This document shows, in pieces, positions 44,150-54,360 of a stretch of 64,000 nucleotides of DNA. A model generated the notes under the pieces. That model was given only the letters and a program-made list of their open reading frames with translations. It was not told where the DNA came from and did not search any database. The stretch is taken from contig NC_056767.1 in NCBI RefSeq assembly GCF_018687715.1, forward strand, positions 7,441,001-7,505,000, given 5' to 3'. The number at the start of each line of letters is the position of its first letter. The stretch's first letter is position 1. The translations under genes and the position numbers were made by a program. The DNA comes from Carya illinoinensis (taxonomy: Eukaryota; Streptophyta; Magnoliopsida; Fagales; Juglandaceae).

Positions 44150-44342
44150 GCCCCAATTGGATAGTGAAAGTGTTTCTCATTACAATTTTTTTCAAACTCT
44201 CATATAATATATAATAAACAATTCAATTTTTTCAACTCTCAAAATAATAATAATATTAAAAATTAATATTCTAATAATATCTTATTCAATTTTCATTTTA
44301 ACTCATTTCATTTCAACTCACTACATCTAAATAGAATCCTAG
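44150..44342. repeat. TTTGGACAC-family MITE-like element
   Basis: Runs from aaggccccaattggatagtg through ataataaacaattcaatttt and attctaataatatcttattc to ctacatctaaatagaatcct. Its ends are imperfect inverted repeats (ccccaattggatag / ctaaatagaatcc). No ORF. Confidence 0.5.
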
Positions 44343-44568
44343 GCATATGACGGGCACATTATTATTTATTTTTTTCACTTGAGATAAGAGATCCATTGAT
44401 TTATGGTAATCAAGGGTATTTTAATATTTGTGTTAATTTGAGGGGTAAAGCGGTTATTTGAGATCTGTACAAAATCAAGAGCTTTTTAAACACTTCATGC
44501 GAATAAAATAGTGAAAATTGAGAGTTTTAATAGTTTAGGACGCAAAGTGAAAAAATGGTGTTGTACAT

Positions 44569-45217
44569 AGGGGTGTAAAAAAAAAACCGGTAAACTGGAC
44601 TGAGGATTGGTCCGGTCCCGAGTTTGGTTCAATACGGTATGGATTTTATTTTTCTTAAAATCAGTTAAAATCGGTCCGGTTTCAATTTTTCTTTTTCTAA
44701 AACCGGACTGGACCGATTCATATATATATTTTAATTTTTTCTATTATATATAATTTTTGTATATAATATATAATTATATAAAATAGTTTTGTATTATATG
44801 ATAAATTACTAATTAATATAATATTAAATTTTAAAATCTTATATCATTTTGTTTATTGTATTAATAATTATATTAATATTATATAGTGCATATTAATAGT
44901 TATACTAATACTATATCACTATATCATTATATATTATAATATACTATAATAAATTACTATATTATATATTATAATATATCATTATAGTCTATAATATAAT
45001 TATAAAATATATTATTATAATATATTACAATATATTATATTATATATATATATATAATATAGTATATTAAAATCAAAAAATTGGACCGAAAGTTGTAAAA
45101 TTGGAATACCTAGAATAACCGATACATAATTGATTTTGAAAAATATAAAATAGATGCATACCGGTTCAATCTTAAATTTTATCTAAAATTAAATAGAATT
45201 AGACTAATTACACCTCT
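44569..45217. repeat. CCGGTT-rich inverted-repeat element, copy 2 (opposite orientation)
   Basis: Begins aggggtgtaaaa followed by accggtaaactggactg and ends with ccggttcaatc .. attacacctct. Its reverse complement aligns with 6966-7615 end to end, including the pure-AT centre. Confidence 0.65.
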
Positions 45218-46309
45218 AATTGTACTCGTACAGAGAGTTAAAATGAAATTTTCACAAAAAAGAAATAATGAAAGTTTCACCTAGGGTGAATGCCACTGCA
45301 ATACTTGACTATCTACAGGAATTGTCCCCCCTTCTTTAATGATGGTATTTGGATTCTTCTCTGTGTTGCATTCACTTTATCGTCTCACTCTTGCAATTTC
45401 CAGGCCATGCTAAATCTTGAGAGTGACCCCATTGAGATTATCGTGCACTCTCACGAACACAACTTGTAATTACCTACCACATGTACCACTAGATATACAC
45501 GTGTCAAAGGAATTAAACCATTAAAAACTTTGGACGCCCTTTTTTTTTTTTTTGTAAGCTTTGGATACCTTTATCGAAAGTAAGAGAGTGACTGTTGCTT
45601 GAGATAGCTCTAGCATTGAGGTTGCGTAAGAACATAATTCAAAGGGAAAATGCACAAGATTTTCATAAATTATCACTCAATTTGTAATCACTCTCGAGCT
45701 GTCAATTTTGGTCATCACCTCTTTACCTAATTAACAATTGCGGTTGGCTTTGAACAGAAACGTTATTAAGTATAATTAATGTGCATCATTGCCATGATGA
45801 TTATCATGATGGTTTCAGTTATCAGCATATCCCAAGCCATCAGATTGTTCCGCCACTTGTCCCCTAAATATGGGAAATTTTTTCTCAAAACATCTTTCTC
45901 CAATTTGACCTGGCTGCAAATCAATTTATACTTTTTTAAGGTGGAATTTATTTTTTTATAAAGACGTACATGAATCTTATATATTTGAGATTTATACGAA
46001 TCATTTCTCTTTCATTTTAAGTCTAGTTTACTTTAATGATTAAAAATCAAAATTTTGAAAATTACTCAAAATTTTTGTACGGTCAAAGGTTTTATAAAAA
46101 CAAATACATATTTTGATCTACCAGTTTTTATCTCAAAAGATTTCAAGTTTTTTCTCAAGTTTTCATCTCCCCAGATCTCACCTTATTTCAATACTATTCT
46201 CTCCAATAATATATTTTAAATAAACAGTATATTGACATAAATACACACTGCAAAAAAAGTAAAAGTTGTACCAAACGTGCAACAAAATATTTGATTAAAA
46301 GAAAAAATA
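45218..46309. other. Intergenic DNA, no gene seen
   Basis: AT-rich with a poly-T run (45541-45553). A short exon-like stretch at 45403-45468 is mentioned among the rejected items. Confidence 0.5.
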
Positions 46310-46518
46310 TTTACATATAAGGTAAATAAATGAAGGAAGCAGAAAAAAAATTGCACCATTGGTAAATAAATAAACAAATGAAGTAGCCAAAAAAAAAAAA
46401 AAAACAAAAAAGAATTGACCAAATGGTTTTAAAAAGAAAAGGAAGCAGCAAGAAAAAACAAATTGCACCATTGGTAAATAAATAAACAAAGGAAGCACAA
46501 AAAAAAAATGACCAAATG
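46310..46518. repeat. A-rich minisatellite of about 100 bp, left block
   Basis: Repeats of ttgcaccattggtaaataaa / taaacaaa.gaagcagcc / poly(A) / ttgaccaaatggtt / poly(A) / gaagcagc. The array is cut by the Sirevirus at 46519 and resumes at 55701. Confidence 0.85.
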
Positions 46519-46979
46519 TGTTGAACTCAAGGTTTCAAGTTTCATGTGATTATAAATCTACACATGGATTTTGATGATAACAAATGAATTCAAAGAATAA
46601 AGAAGTCTCAAGCTCAAGTTGTCTACACAATGGAGTCAAGCACATCAAGGAAACAAGCATAAGCAAGAAGGGAACAAGTTCACATTAAAATTATAGAGTA
46701 ATGTTGTAAATCTCTTCAAAATTCGAAATTAGGATTAATGCTCAAAATTAATATTTTATCATAAAGCATTAAAATACATTTTCCACATGTGCATGAATAT
46801 TTTTGAAAATTAAATTTGAAAATTTTGAAAGATGATTGATTGTCATCTTTTGCATGTGCATGCCTTGATTAAAGGGTTGAACTTTGAAAATATTAAAGAT
46901 GATTGATTGTCATCTTTCACATGTGCATGTTTTATTTGAATATTTTCAAAAGTGATTGATGCTTTTTTAGACTTATACA

Positions 46980-47218
46980 AAAAGTAAAAGATTAGGTTTG
47001 AATTTTTTGAAAATGAAAGTGTGCTCATTTTGTCATATGCCAAAAGTAAAAGATTAGGTTTGATTTTTTTGAAAAATTGAATGATGTTGTCTTTGACAAT
47101 TGAGAAAGAAGAACCTTTTATTTGAATTCTTTGAAAAAGTGAATGATGTTGTCTTTGACAATTGAAAAAGAAGAACCTTTTATTTGAATTTTTTGAAAAA
47201 GTGAATGATGTTGTCTTT
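46980..47218. repeat. 61/62-bp tandem repeats in LTR U3
   Basis: Four units: two of the type agtaaaagattaggtttga followed by attttgtcatatgcc, and two of the type gacaattga.aaagaag / aaccttttatttgaatt / aagtgaatgatgttgtcttt (47095-47156, 47157-47218). The 3' LTR has the same four at about 54817-55064. The solo LTR has five (4868-5170). Position before the TATA box suggests an enhancer-like block. Confidence 0.85.
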
Positions 47219-47262
47219 GACATGTGAATCTTTTTAAATTTGAATATGAAGTCTCATATGCC

Positions 47263-47270
47263 TATAAATA
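47263..47270 (+). promoter_or_regulatory. TATA box of the Sirevirus 5' LTR
   Basis: tataaata, conserved in the 3' LTR (55105-55112) and the solo LTR (5215-5222), about 45 bp after the tandem units. Confidence 0.7.
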
Positions 47271-47468
47271 GATCATTTGAGAGCTTCACATTTACAACAC
47301 CAAGAGCATACAACATTCATTCAAAACTTTCATTCTCTCTTCTCTAAACATTGAGCCTTAATCCTTGTTCATTTTGAGAGATATAGCTTGCGCTGTATTG
47401 TTCTTATTTCACTCGTTGAGGAGTGTTTTCTGATAACCTACCCACTATCAGCTTTTGTATCAGAAAAA

Positions 47469-47567
47469 GGGTGTGTATAACCCTTGTGTGTGTAGAAAGT
47501 ATTCTACACAGGAAATAGTTGAATCACCACGTGTAAGGTGATTGCAAGTGTAGAGGGTGTTCTACAC
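47469..47567. repeat. Cluster of short palindromes in the Sirevirus LTR
   Basis: Four hairpin-forming units in a row: gggtgtgtataaccc (47469-47483), a 22-mer centred on agaaagtattct (47489-47510), a 22-mer centred on ccacgtgtaagg (47522-47543) and gtgtagagggtgttctacac (47548-47567). All lie downstream of the TATA box, so they would be in the RNA leader. Palindrome clusters are a known feature of Sirevirus LTRs. Confidence 0.8.
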
Positions 47568-47860
47568 GGATCCTTTGTAGCGGTGTTGTTCAAAGGTGTA
47601 ATAGGTTTCTATCTCCACCTGAAGGAGGTTGAATAGTGAATTTGGGAATCCTCAAGGGGTAGCTTGAGGCGAGGACGTAGGCAGTGGGGCCGAACCTCGT
47701 TAACATACTGAGTTTGCTTCTCTCTTACCCTTACTCTTTATATTTATTGTTATTTCATATTTTGTTTATATTTTATATTATATATTTGATTTATAATTGT
47801 TATTTTTTTTAATACAACTCAATTCACCCCCCCTCTTGTGTTAGTCATCTGGGCAACAAT

Positions 47861-47872
47861 TGGTATCAGAGC
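47861..47872 (+). other. Primer binding site, initiator Met tRNA
   Basis: tggtatcagagc, an exact complement of the initiator-Met tRNA 3' end, two bases behind the 5' LTR. Confidence 0.93.
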
Positions 47873-47917
47873 TAAGAGCTCTATTATAAGATTAACTATC
47901 TTTTGAGTTAAGATCTT

Positions 47918-49552
47918 ATGGCTAACATTGCAGCTTCATTTGGTGAAGGTCAATCTAGTAGTCGGCCTCCACTCTTTTGTGGAGATAATTACTCATTCTG
48001 GAAAGTTAGAATGAGAATATTTCTTCAAGCTCAAGGTAGAGAAATATGGAAATGTATTGTAAATGGACCTTATATTCCAACAAAAGTGGTTGGTGGAGTA
48101 AAGGTCAAAAAGGAAGAAGAAGAGTTTGATCGTGAAGACGAAAGACTTTATACTTTAAATTTAACTGCTATGAATTTATTATATAATGCTCTTAATGGAA
48201 ATGAGTTTAATAGAATAATGAATTGCGCTACGGCAAAGGAAATTTGGGATAACTTGGAAGTAACTTATGAAGGAACTTCGCAAGTCAAGGAATCAAAAAT
48301 TTATATTCTTACTAATGAATATGAAATGTTTAAGATGAATGATAATGAATCTATTTCTAGTATGCACACTCGTTTTACTAACATCATAAACAGCTTGACA
48401 GCTCTTGGCAAAGTTTATTCCAAGGTGGAGATAGTAAGAAAAATTCTCAACTCTTTACCAAAACGTTGGGAATCAAAAGTTACAGCGATTCTTGAAGCTA
48501 GAGACCTCAAGAAGCTCGAAGTCAATGAACTCATCGGGTCACTTATCACCCATGAGTACACATTGAAAAGAGGAGAAGAAGAAGGAAAGCCAAAGAAGAG
48601 CTTAGCACTTAAAGCTGTTCCTCATGAAAGTGAAAGTGATGAAGATGAGGAAAATGACGATAAAGATGAAGAAGTTGCGATGATAACAAGAAGAATTCAG
48701 AGGTTCTTGAAGAAAAATAGAACTCCTCCGAAGAAATCTTTCAAAAAGTTTTCCAAGAAAGATTCAGGTAAAAACGACACTTTAATTTGTTATAAATGCA
48801 ATAAACCTGGTCATATCAAGCCAGATTGTCCTCTGCTAAAGAAAGATCGAAACAAGGGCAAGAAAGCAATGAAAGCTACATGGGATGATGATTCAAGTAG
48901 CTCAAATAGTGAAGCAAGCAATGAAGAATCAGCAAATCTTTGTCTTATAGCTAAAGATGACATTGAGGTAACAAATCTTGATAATATTGAAAATCCTTCA
49001 TATGAAGAATTGCAAAATGTTTTAGAAGAGATTTATGAGGAATTTGAAAAATTGGGTATCAAGTATACTGCTTTGAAAAAGAAAAATTCTTTTTTAACAA
49101 ACGAAATTGAAATTTTAAGAAAAGAAAGTATCATTTTGAAAGATGAAAATCTTGAATTGAATAAGAAGAAAACCGATTTAGAAAATATTGTTGAAAACTT
49201 TACGAATGGAAAAAGAAATTTTGAAAAACTTCTTGGTAGTCAAAGATGTGTTTTTGACAAGGCAGGTTTGGGATATATGCCAAAACAAAAATACAAACCT
49301 TATAAAAATTTCTTTGATAATCATTCTACCTCAAAGGCTAATATTCAAAATTCTTTTCATAAAAATAATTTTGTCAAAAAAGGATATTATTATAATCATT
49401 CAAGTTTTTCATATATGTCACATGCTATTTGTAATTTTTGTAATAGAAATGGTCATAATTATCATACTTGTCCTATTAGAAGAAATCATACAATGACTAT
49501 TAGGGCCATATGGGTACCTAAAAATCTTGTTTCTTCTAATACTAATAAATAA
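47918..49552 (+). CDS. Sirevirus gag (nucleocapsid polyprotein)
   Basis: An intact 544-residue ORF with ATG 47918, 46 bp behind the primer site. The N-terminal copia gag region has DNYSFWKVRMRIFLQAQG and AKEIWDNLEVTYEG; the middle is KVYSKVEIVRKILNSLPKRW. A Lys/Glu-rich linker follows, then zinc knuckle 1 (CYKCNKPGHIKPDC, 48788-48829). An acidic Ser-rich spacer leads to a predicted coiled coil (about residues 360-430), and a second knuckle CNFCNRNGHNYHTC lies at 49430-49471. The coiled coil and second finger make it longer than most copia gag proteins, as in other Sireviruses. It would form the particle and bind element RNA. TAA at 49550 precedes pol, which is in the +1 frame. Confidence 0.93.
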   Translation: MANIAASFGEGQSSSRPPLFCGDNYSFWKVRMRIFLQAQGREIWKCIVNGPYIPTKVVGGVKVKKEEEEFDREDERLYTLNLTAMNLLYNALNGNEFNRIMNCATAKEIWDNLEVTYEGTSQVKESKIYILTNEYEMFKMNDNESISSMHTRFTNIINSLTALGKVYSKVEIVRKILNSLPKRWESKVTAILEARDLKKLEVNELIGSLITHEYTLKRGEEEGKPKKSLALKAVPHESESDEDEENDDKDEEVAMITRRIQRFLKKNRTPPKKSFKKFSKKDSGKNDTLICYKCNKPGHIKPDCPLLKKDRNKGKKAMKATWDDDSSSSNSEASNEESANLCLIAKDDIEVTNLDNIENPSYEELQNVLEEIYEEFEKLGIKYTALKKKNSFLTNEIEILRKESIILKDENLELNKKKTDLENIVENFTNGKRNFEKLLGSQRCVFDKAGLGYMPKQKYKPYKNFFDNHSTSKANIQNSFHKNNFVKKGYYYNHSSFSYMSHAICNFCNRNGHNYHTCPIRRNHTMTIRAIWVPKNLVSSNTNK

Positions 49553-49610
49553 AGGACCCAAAGAACTTGGGTACCAAGAAAAATCATTTTAATTGTTTTT
49601 ATAGGTATGC

Positions 49611-52600
49611 ATGAAGTCATCCACAAGCAAAAATAAGTGGTTTTTTGATAGTGGATGTTCAAGACACATGACGGGAGACAAGACTAAGTTCTTTGATCTT
49701 AGATCTAAAGAAGAAGGACACGTGACATTTGGAGACAACTCGAAAGGGAAGATCGTGGGAATAGGTAAAATTGGTAATGAATCTTCTCTCATAATTGAAG
49801 ATGTTCTACTTGTTGAAGGTTTAAAACATAATCTTTTGAGCATAAGTCAATTATGTGATAAAGGATTTACAGTTACTTTTAAAATGGATAAATGCATTAT
49901 TTTGAATGATCATGATTGTAATATTTGTTTTATTGCTTTTAGAAACAATAATGTTTATACAATTGATTTTGAAGAAATTACCTCACAAGATGCTATTTGC
50001 TTGTCAGCTCAAAATGAAACTAGTTGGTTATGGCATAGAAGATTAGGTCATGCCAACATGGAACTTATTTCCAAACTTTCAAAAAATGATCTTGTGAGAG
50101 GTTTACCAAAAACATATTTTCTTAAAGACAAAATTTGTGATGCATGTCAATTTGGTAAACAAACAAAAACTTCTTTTAAAACTAAGAAACATATTTCCAC
50201 TACTAGACCATTGCAACTGATACACATGGATCTTTTTGGACCAAATAGAGTTGCAAGTCTAGGAGGAAAATATTATGCATTTGTTATTGTTGATGATTTC
50301 TCTAGATATACTTGGGTCATCTTTCTTACTCATAAAGATGAAGCACATAATGCCTTTACCAAGTTATGCAAGAGAATTCAAAATGAAAAGGGCTATACTA
50401 TTTCAAGTATCCGAAGTGATAGGGGAAAAGAGTTTGTTAATAAAAATATTGAAACATTTTGTGATGAAAACGGTTTTATTCATAATTTTTCTGCTCCTCG
50501 AACTCCTCAACAAAATGGGGTAGTAGAGAGGAAAAATAGATCTCTTCAAGAGATGGCAAGAACAATGCTCAATGAGAACAACTTGCCTAGTTATTTTTGG
50601 GCCGAAGCGGTAAGTACTGCATGTTATGTTATAAATAGAGTTATGTTAAGGTCTAAATTAAATAAAACCCCTTATGAGCTTTGGAATGAGAAAAAGTCCA
50701 ACATTGGTTACTTTCATGTATTTGGATGCAAATGTTTTATTTTGAATGACAGAGATAATTTAGGCAAGTTTGATGCAAAATCTGATGAAGGTATTTTTCT
50801 CGGGTATTCTACTAATAGTAAAGCTTATAGAGTATTCAACAAAAAGACTTTAACTGTACAAGAATCTATGCATGTAGTATTTGATGAATCTAATTCTCCA
50901 CTCTCCAAGAAATCTATTGATGAAGAAACAGAAGGTATAAATAACACAGAAAGTCTCAATCTCAACAAAGAGAAAGCAATAGAGGAAGTTCAACATGGAG
51001 CCATCAGGAAAGATCATCAAAATTTAATACAAGATGCAACCAAACAGTGAAAATTTGTGAAAGATCATCCGGTGGAACAAATTTTGGGAGAACCTTCACA
51101 AGGTGTAAGTACTCGATCATCTCTTAGAAATATTTGTAATCATACTGCTTTTCTATCTCAAATTGAACCCAAAAATATTGATGACGCACTTCTTGATAAA
51201 TCTTGGATTCTAGCTATGCAATAAGAGTTGAATCAATTTGAAAGAAATGATGTTTGGACACTTGTTCCTAGACCCAAAAATTATACTATTATTGGAACAA
51301 AATGGATTTTTAGAAACAAGAAAGATGAGTCTGGAGTCATTACTAGAAATAAGGCTCGACTTGTAGCCCAAGGTTTTAATCAAGAAGAAGGAATCGATTA
51401 TGATGAGACATATGCACCTGTCGCAAGATTAGAAGCTATTCGAATGCTACTTGCATATGCTTGTTATAAAGATTTCAAACTTTTTCAAATGGATGTTAAA
51501 AGTGCTTTCTTAAATGGTTTTATAAATGAAGAGGTATATGTTGAGCAACCTCCAGGTTTTGAAAATCATATTTCCCCAAATCATGTTTTCAAACTCACAA
51601 AAGCACTATATGGACTTAAACAAGCTCCTAGAGCTTGGTACGAGAGACTCAGTGGTTTCTTGATTGAAAAAGGTTTTTCAAGAGGAAAAATCGACACAAC
51701 TCTTTTCATTAAATATGAAAATGATGATATTCTTTTGATTCAGATTTATGTTGATGATATAATATTCGGTGCTACTAATGAAAATATGTGTCAAGTTTTT
51801 GCTAAGACTATGCAGGAAGAATTTGAGATGAGCATGATGGGTGAACTTACATTCTTTCTCGGATTGCAAATTAAGCAAGCAAAAAGTGGGACATTCATCA
51901 ATCAATCAAAATATATTAAGGAATTATTGAAGAAGTTTGGGATGGAAAATGCTAAGGAAATTGGAACACCAATGAGCCCATCAACTAAACTTGATAAAGA
52001 TGAATCCGGTAAGCCAGTTGACTCGAAGATATATCGAGGTATGATTGGTAGCTTATTATATTTAACAGCCAGTAGACCAGATATTATGTTTAGTGTGTGC
52101 TTATGTGCACGTTTTCAATCATCTCCAAAAGAATCACATTTAATTGCAGTTAAGCGCATTCTTAGATATCTTAGTGGTACAATTAACCTAGGGTTATGGT
52201 ACCCTAATTACACATCTTTCGATCTAATCAGCTACACAGATGCAGATTATGCTGGCTGTAAAATAGATCGAAAAAGCACTAGTGGAGCATGCCATTTCTT
52301 AGGTCATGCATTAGTTTCCTGGTTTAGTAAAAAACAAAATTCTGTTGCACTATCTACTGCTGAGGCAGAATATGTTGCTGCGGGTAGTTGTTATGCTCAA
52401 GTTCTCTACATGAAGCAACAACTTGAAGATTTTAAACTCATGTATAATCACATTCCAATCAAATGTGATAATACAAGTGCTATAAATCTTTCAAAGAACC
52501 CAATACAACATTCTAGAACTAAGCATATTGAAATAAGGTATCATTTTCTTCGAGATCATGTGCAAAAAGGTGATATAATGTTAGAGTTCACAAACACACA

Positions 52601-52700
52601 CGATCAGTTAGCAGATATTTTCACAAAACCTTTACCAGAAGATAGATTATGTATGATCAGAAGAGAAATAAGTATGATGCATGCTATGAATATCTCTTAA
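49611..52700 (+). pseudogene. Sirevirus pol (protease, integrase, RT, RNase H) with two nonsense codons
   Basis: One frame from ATG 49611 to TAA 52698. Protease DSGCSRHMTG is at 49647. The integrase has the finger HRRLGHANMELISKL ... CDACQFGKQ, HMDLFGP, RSDRGKEF and NGVVERKNRS. TGA at 51048-51050 (probably a former Trp) and TAA at 51222-51224 (probably a former Glu) fall in the linker just before RT. RT has [17 protein letters not shown] and YVDD (51747-51758); RNase H has [17 protein letters not shown] and [13 protein letters not shown]. Catalytic residues of all four enzymes are intact. Pol lies in a different frame from gag with 58 bp between, so expression needs frameshifting, re-initiation or splicing unless an indel has happened here. 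Confidence 0.94.
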
Positions 52701-52749
52701 AAGATAGACCAGAGTCAATAAAAATAGAGATAGATTTTTTTTAATATTT

Positions 52750-53187
52750 TTACATAAATTTGAGATTCTTAGCCTCATGTTTGAGACGCTCATTCTCTTC
52801 ATACAATATCATGTCATTCTTATTCATGGGAACCGGCAAGCGGAATGAAGAATCTAATAAAGATTTCAACTGTTTATTCTTCTGCCGAATGATTCCTTCC
52901 CTTGTGTGAGACTCTTGAACAATTTGTTGAAGTACAACAATTTGTTCTTTGAGTTTTTCAACTTCGTGATTTTTGGCTTGTAGCCGCTGAGAAAAAGCCA
53001 CAATAGAGGAAGAGTAGCGAGTCCCAAGACTCACCAAGTCATAAATAGCATCAGAATCTGACTTATTAGTCAGATTATTATTTTCTTGCTGCAACATGGC
53101 ACCAATGGTAGCTGCAGAAAGAACAGGAGGTTGAGATGCAGAATGCCTCATGGATGGATCTAGAGAAATGTTAGAAGAATGAGCCAT
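52750..53187 (-). CDS. Antisense coiled-coil ORF 1 of the Sirevirus
   Basis: Minus-strand ORF with ATG at 53187 and stop at 52750, 145 residues; an open frame continues upstream to about 53322 but with no ATG. It begins MAHSSNISLDPSMRHSAS, then AATIGAMLQQENNN. A block DSDAIYDLVSLGTRYSSS from residue 44 leads into a Glu/Lys/Leu/Gln-rich heptad region (KNHEVEKLKEQIVVLQQIV, QKNKQLKSLLD, EENERLKHEAK). No signal peptide, membrane helix or known domain. The region from D44 aligns without gaps with antisense ORF 2 (14 of 40 residues identical). It lies 49 bp behind the pol stop and faces pol. Antisense extra ORFs are reported for some plant LTR elements, but their role is unknown. Confidence 0.65.
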   Translation of the reverse strand: MAHSSNISLDPSMRHSASQPPVLSAATIGAMLQQENNNLTNKSDSDAIYDLVSLGTRYSSSIVAFSQRLQAKNHEVEKLKEQIVVLQQIVQESHTREGIIRQKNKQLKSLLDSSFRLPVPMNKNDMILYEENERLKHEAKNLKFM

Positions 53188-53430
53188 TGAGAAAAGAATA
53201 GAAGGCTTAAAACGAGAATGCTGAAAGAATGCAGATGAGTTATAGAGATGAGATGAAAACTTGATGCGGATTAGATGAACTTCAGGACTGATTTTATAGA
53301 GATAGCATAAAGAATAAGACAAACTATTTTCTCTTCAAATCTTATTTAGTCAAAAGAAATACAAGATATGCTGGACACACATTGTCAAAAGTTTTCTTAC
53401 TAAGCCAGCGAGATTAACAGTAGATTGTCC

Positions 53431-53883
53431 CTATTTTTCTAGTAAACGATGAACCTCTGCTGTTATCTGCCGATGTTGACCTTGTATCTGAACCCTTTCT
53501 CATTCCAGCTCTTCTATTCGTGGTTGCAGATCATGAGCATACCAATCTGCAAATTTTTTCAACTCTTGGTTTTCTTGCTTTAGCCTTTTATTCTCACTAT
53601 CCTTATTAGCAAGCTTCTGTCGTAACTCAGATATTTGCATGTTAAGATGATCAATCTCACTCACCCTCGCCATTAACCTTCGAGACATGATCGTAACAGA
53701 GGCAGCATATTGATTACTGAGCATTCTTGATTCTGCAATAATCTCAGAATCAGCCTTACTAGAAAAACGGTTCACTGCTCCTATCATGGTATTGACGGCC
53801 TCAGGAGAGAAGATTGATGATTGATGCGTCAAGGGTTCCTGATTCAAGTCTGGAACATTAGTGGAAGAGAATTGCTCAGCCAT
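53431..53883 (-). CDS. Antisense coiled-coil ORF 2 of the Sirevirus
   Basis: Minus-strand ORF with ATG at 53883; it reaches TGA at 53500-53502 (127 residues). The same frame continues for 22 more codons to TAG at 53431-53433, so the TGA may be a recent Trp-to-stop change. Sequence: MAEQFSSTNVPDLNQEPL, then AVNTMIGAVNRFSSKADSE, a block YAASVTIMSRRLMARVSEID and a coiled coil (ISELRQKLANKDSENKRLKQ). It is the paralogue of ORF 1, with the shared block starting at residue 45 here and 44 there. The two ORFs are head to tail on the minus strand, 243 bp apart, with this one upstream. Function unknown. Confidence 0.65.
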
Positions 53884-54176
53884 TCTATCGTTGTGGAAAA
53901 ACAGAACTCAGGTCAAGAAGTGATTATTTTTTTGGCATCCGATAGATGAAAATGATCATTTTTTTATAGAAACTCGGAGCCTTCAATCCCGTTTGTCAAC
54001 AACATCAGGCGATTGTTTAAATCTTCAGCCGTATTAAATTCATAGAGTTAGGCCTCGAGGCTTTGCAGCACTTGTCGGGTCACGGACGGCTCCATTTTTC
54101 AACTATCTATAGTGACTATTAAACGCATCGTTTTCTTCAGTCCATTTACTTGTTGCGGATCCTTTTTAATGATGCC
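53884..54176. other. Sirevirus spacer before the polypurine tracts
   Basis: No ORF is seen. If the antisense ORFs are transcribed from within the element, their promoter should lie here or in the 3' LTR; I recognise no TATA box on the minus strand with confidence. Confidence 0.4.
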
Positions 54177-54190
54177 AAAAGGGGGAGAAG
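54177..54190 (+). other. Internal polypurine tract of the Sirevirus
   Basis: aaaagggggagaag in the context gatgcc..tgttag, 170 bp before the 3' LTR. It nearly duplicates the terminal tract; multiple polypurine tracts are a known Sirevirus trait. Confidence 0.75.
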
Positions 54191-54346
54191 TGTTAGACTA
54201 GAACATTAACATTGTTTAAATTGCTAAACTTGTTATATATGCTTGGAATTATATTTATACTTTTGCTTGAAAAACTAACGCATATTTTCAGGAGGAGCTT
54301 AAGTATTAATATAGGTTTCAAGTTCTATCAAATATTTGTCATCATC

Positions 54347-54360
54347 AAAAAGGGGGAGAT
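54347..54360 (+). other. Terminal polypurine tract of the Sirevirus
   Basis: aaaaagggggagat abuts the 3' LTR at 54361. Confidence 0.9.

Larger units (their letters stand above)
46519..47858 (+). repeat. 5' LTR of the Sirevirus
   Basis: Contains 61/62-bp tandem units (46980-47218), a TATA box at 47263 and a set of short palindromes (47469-47567). Open frames on the minus strand here come from the tandem units and are not genes. Confidence 0.96.

Noticed and set aside
45403..45468. A short exon-like stretch after tttccag reading AMLNLESDPIEIIVHSHE
   Set aside because: Too short, with no neighbouring exon found on either side; chance cannot be excluded.
46843..47223. A 126-residue minus-strand frame in the Sirevirus LTR (also at 54685-55065 and in part at 4733-5175)
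   Set aside because: It consists of the 61/62-bp tandem units read through, appears in every LTR copy and has simple repeated composition (SKNSNKRFFFF). It reflects unit length and AT content rather than a gene.
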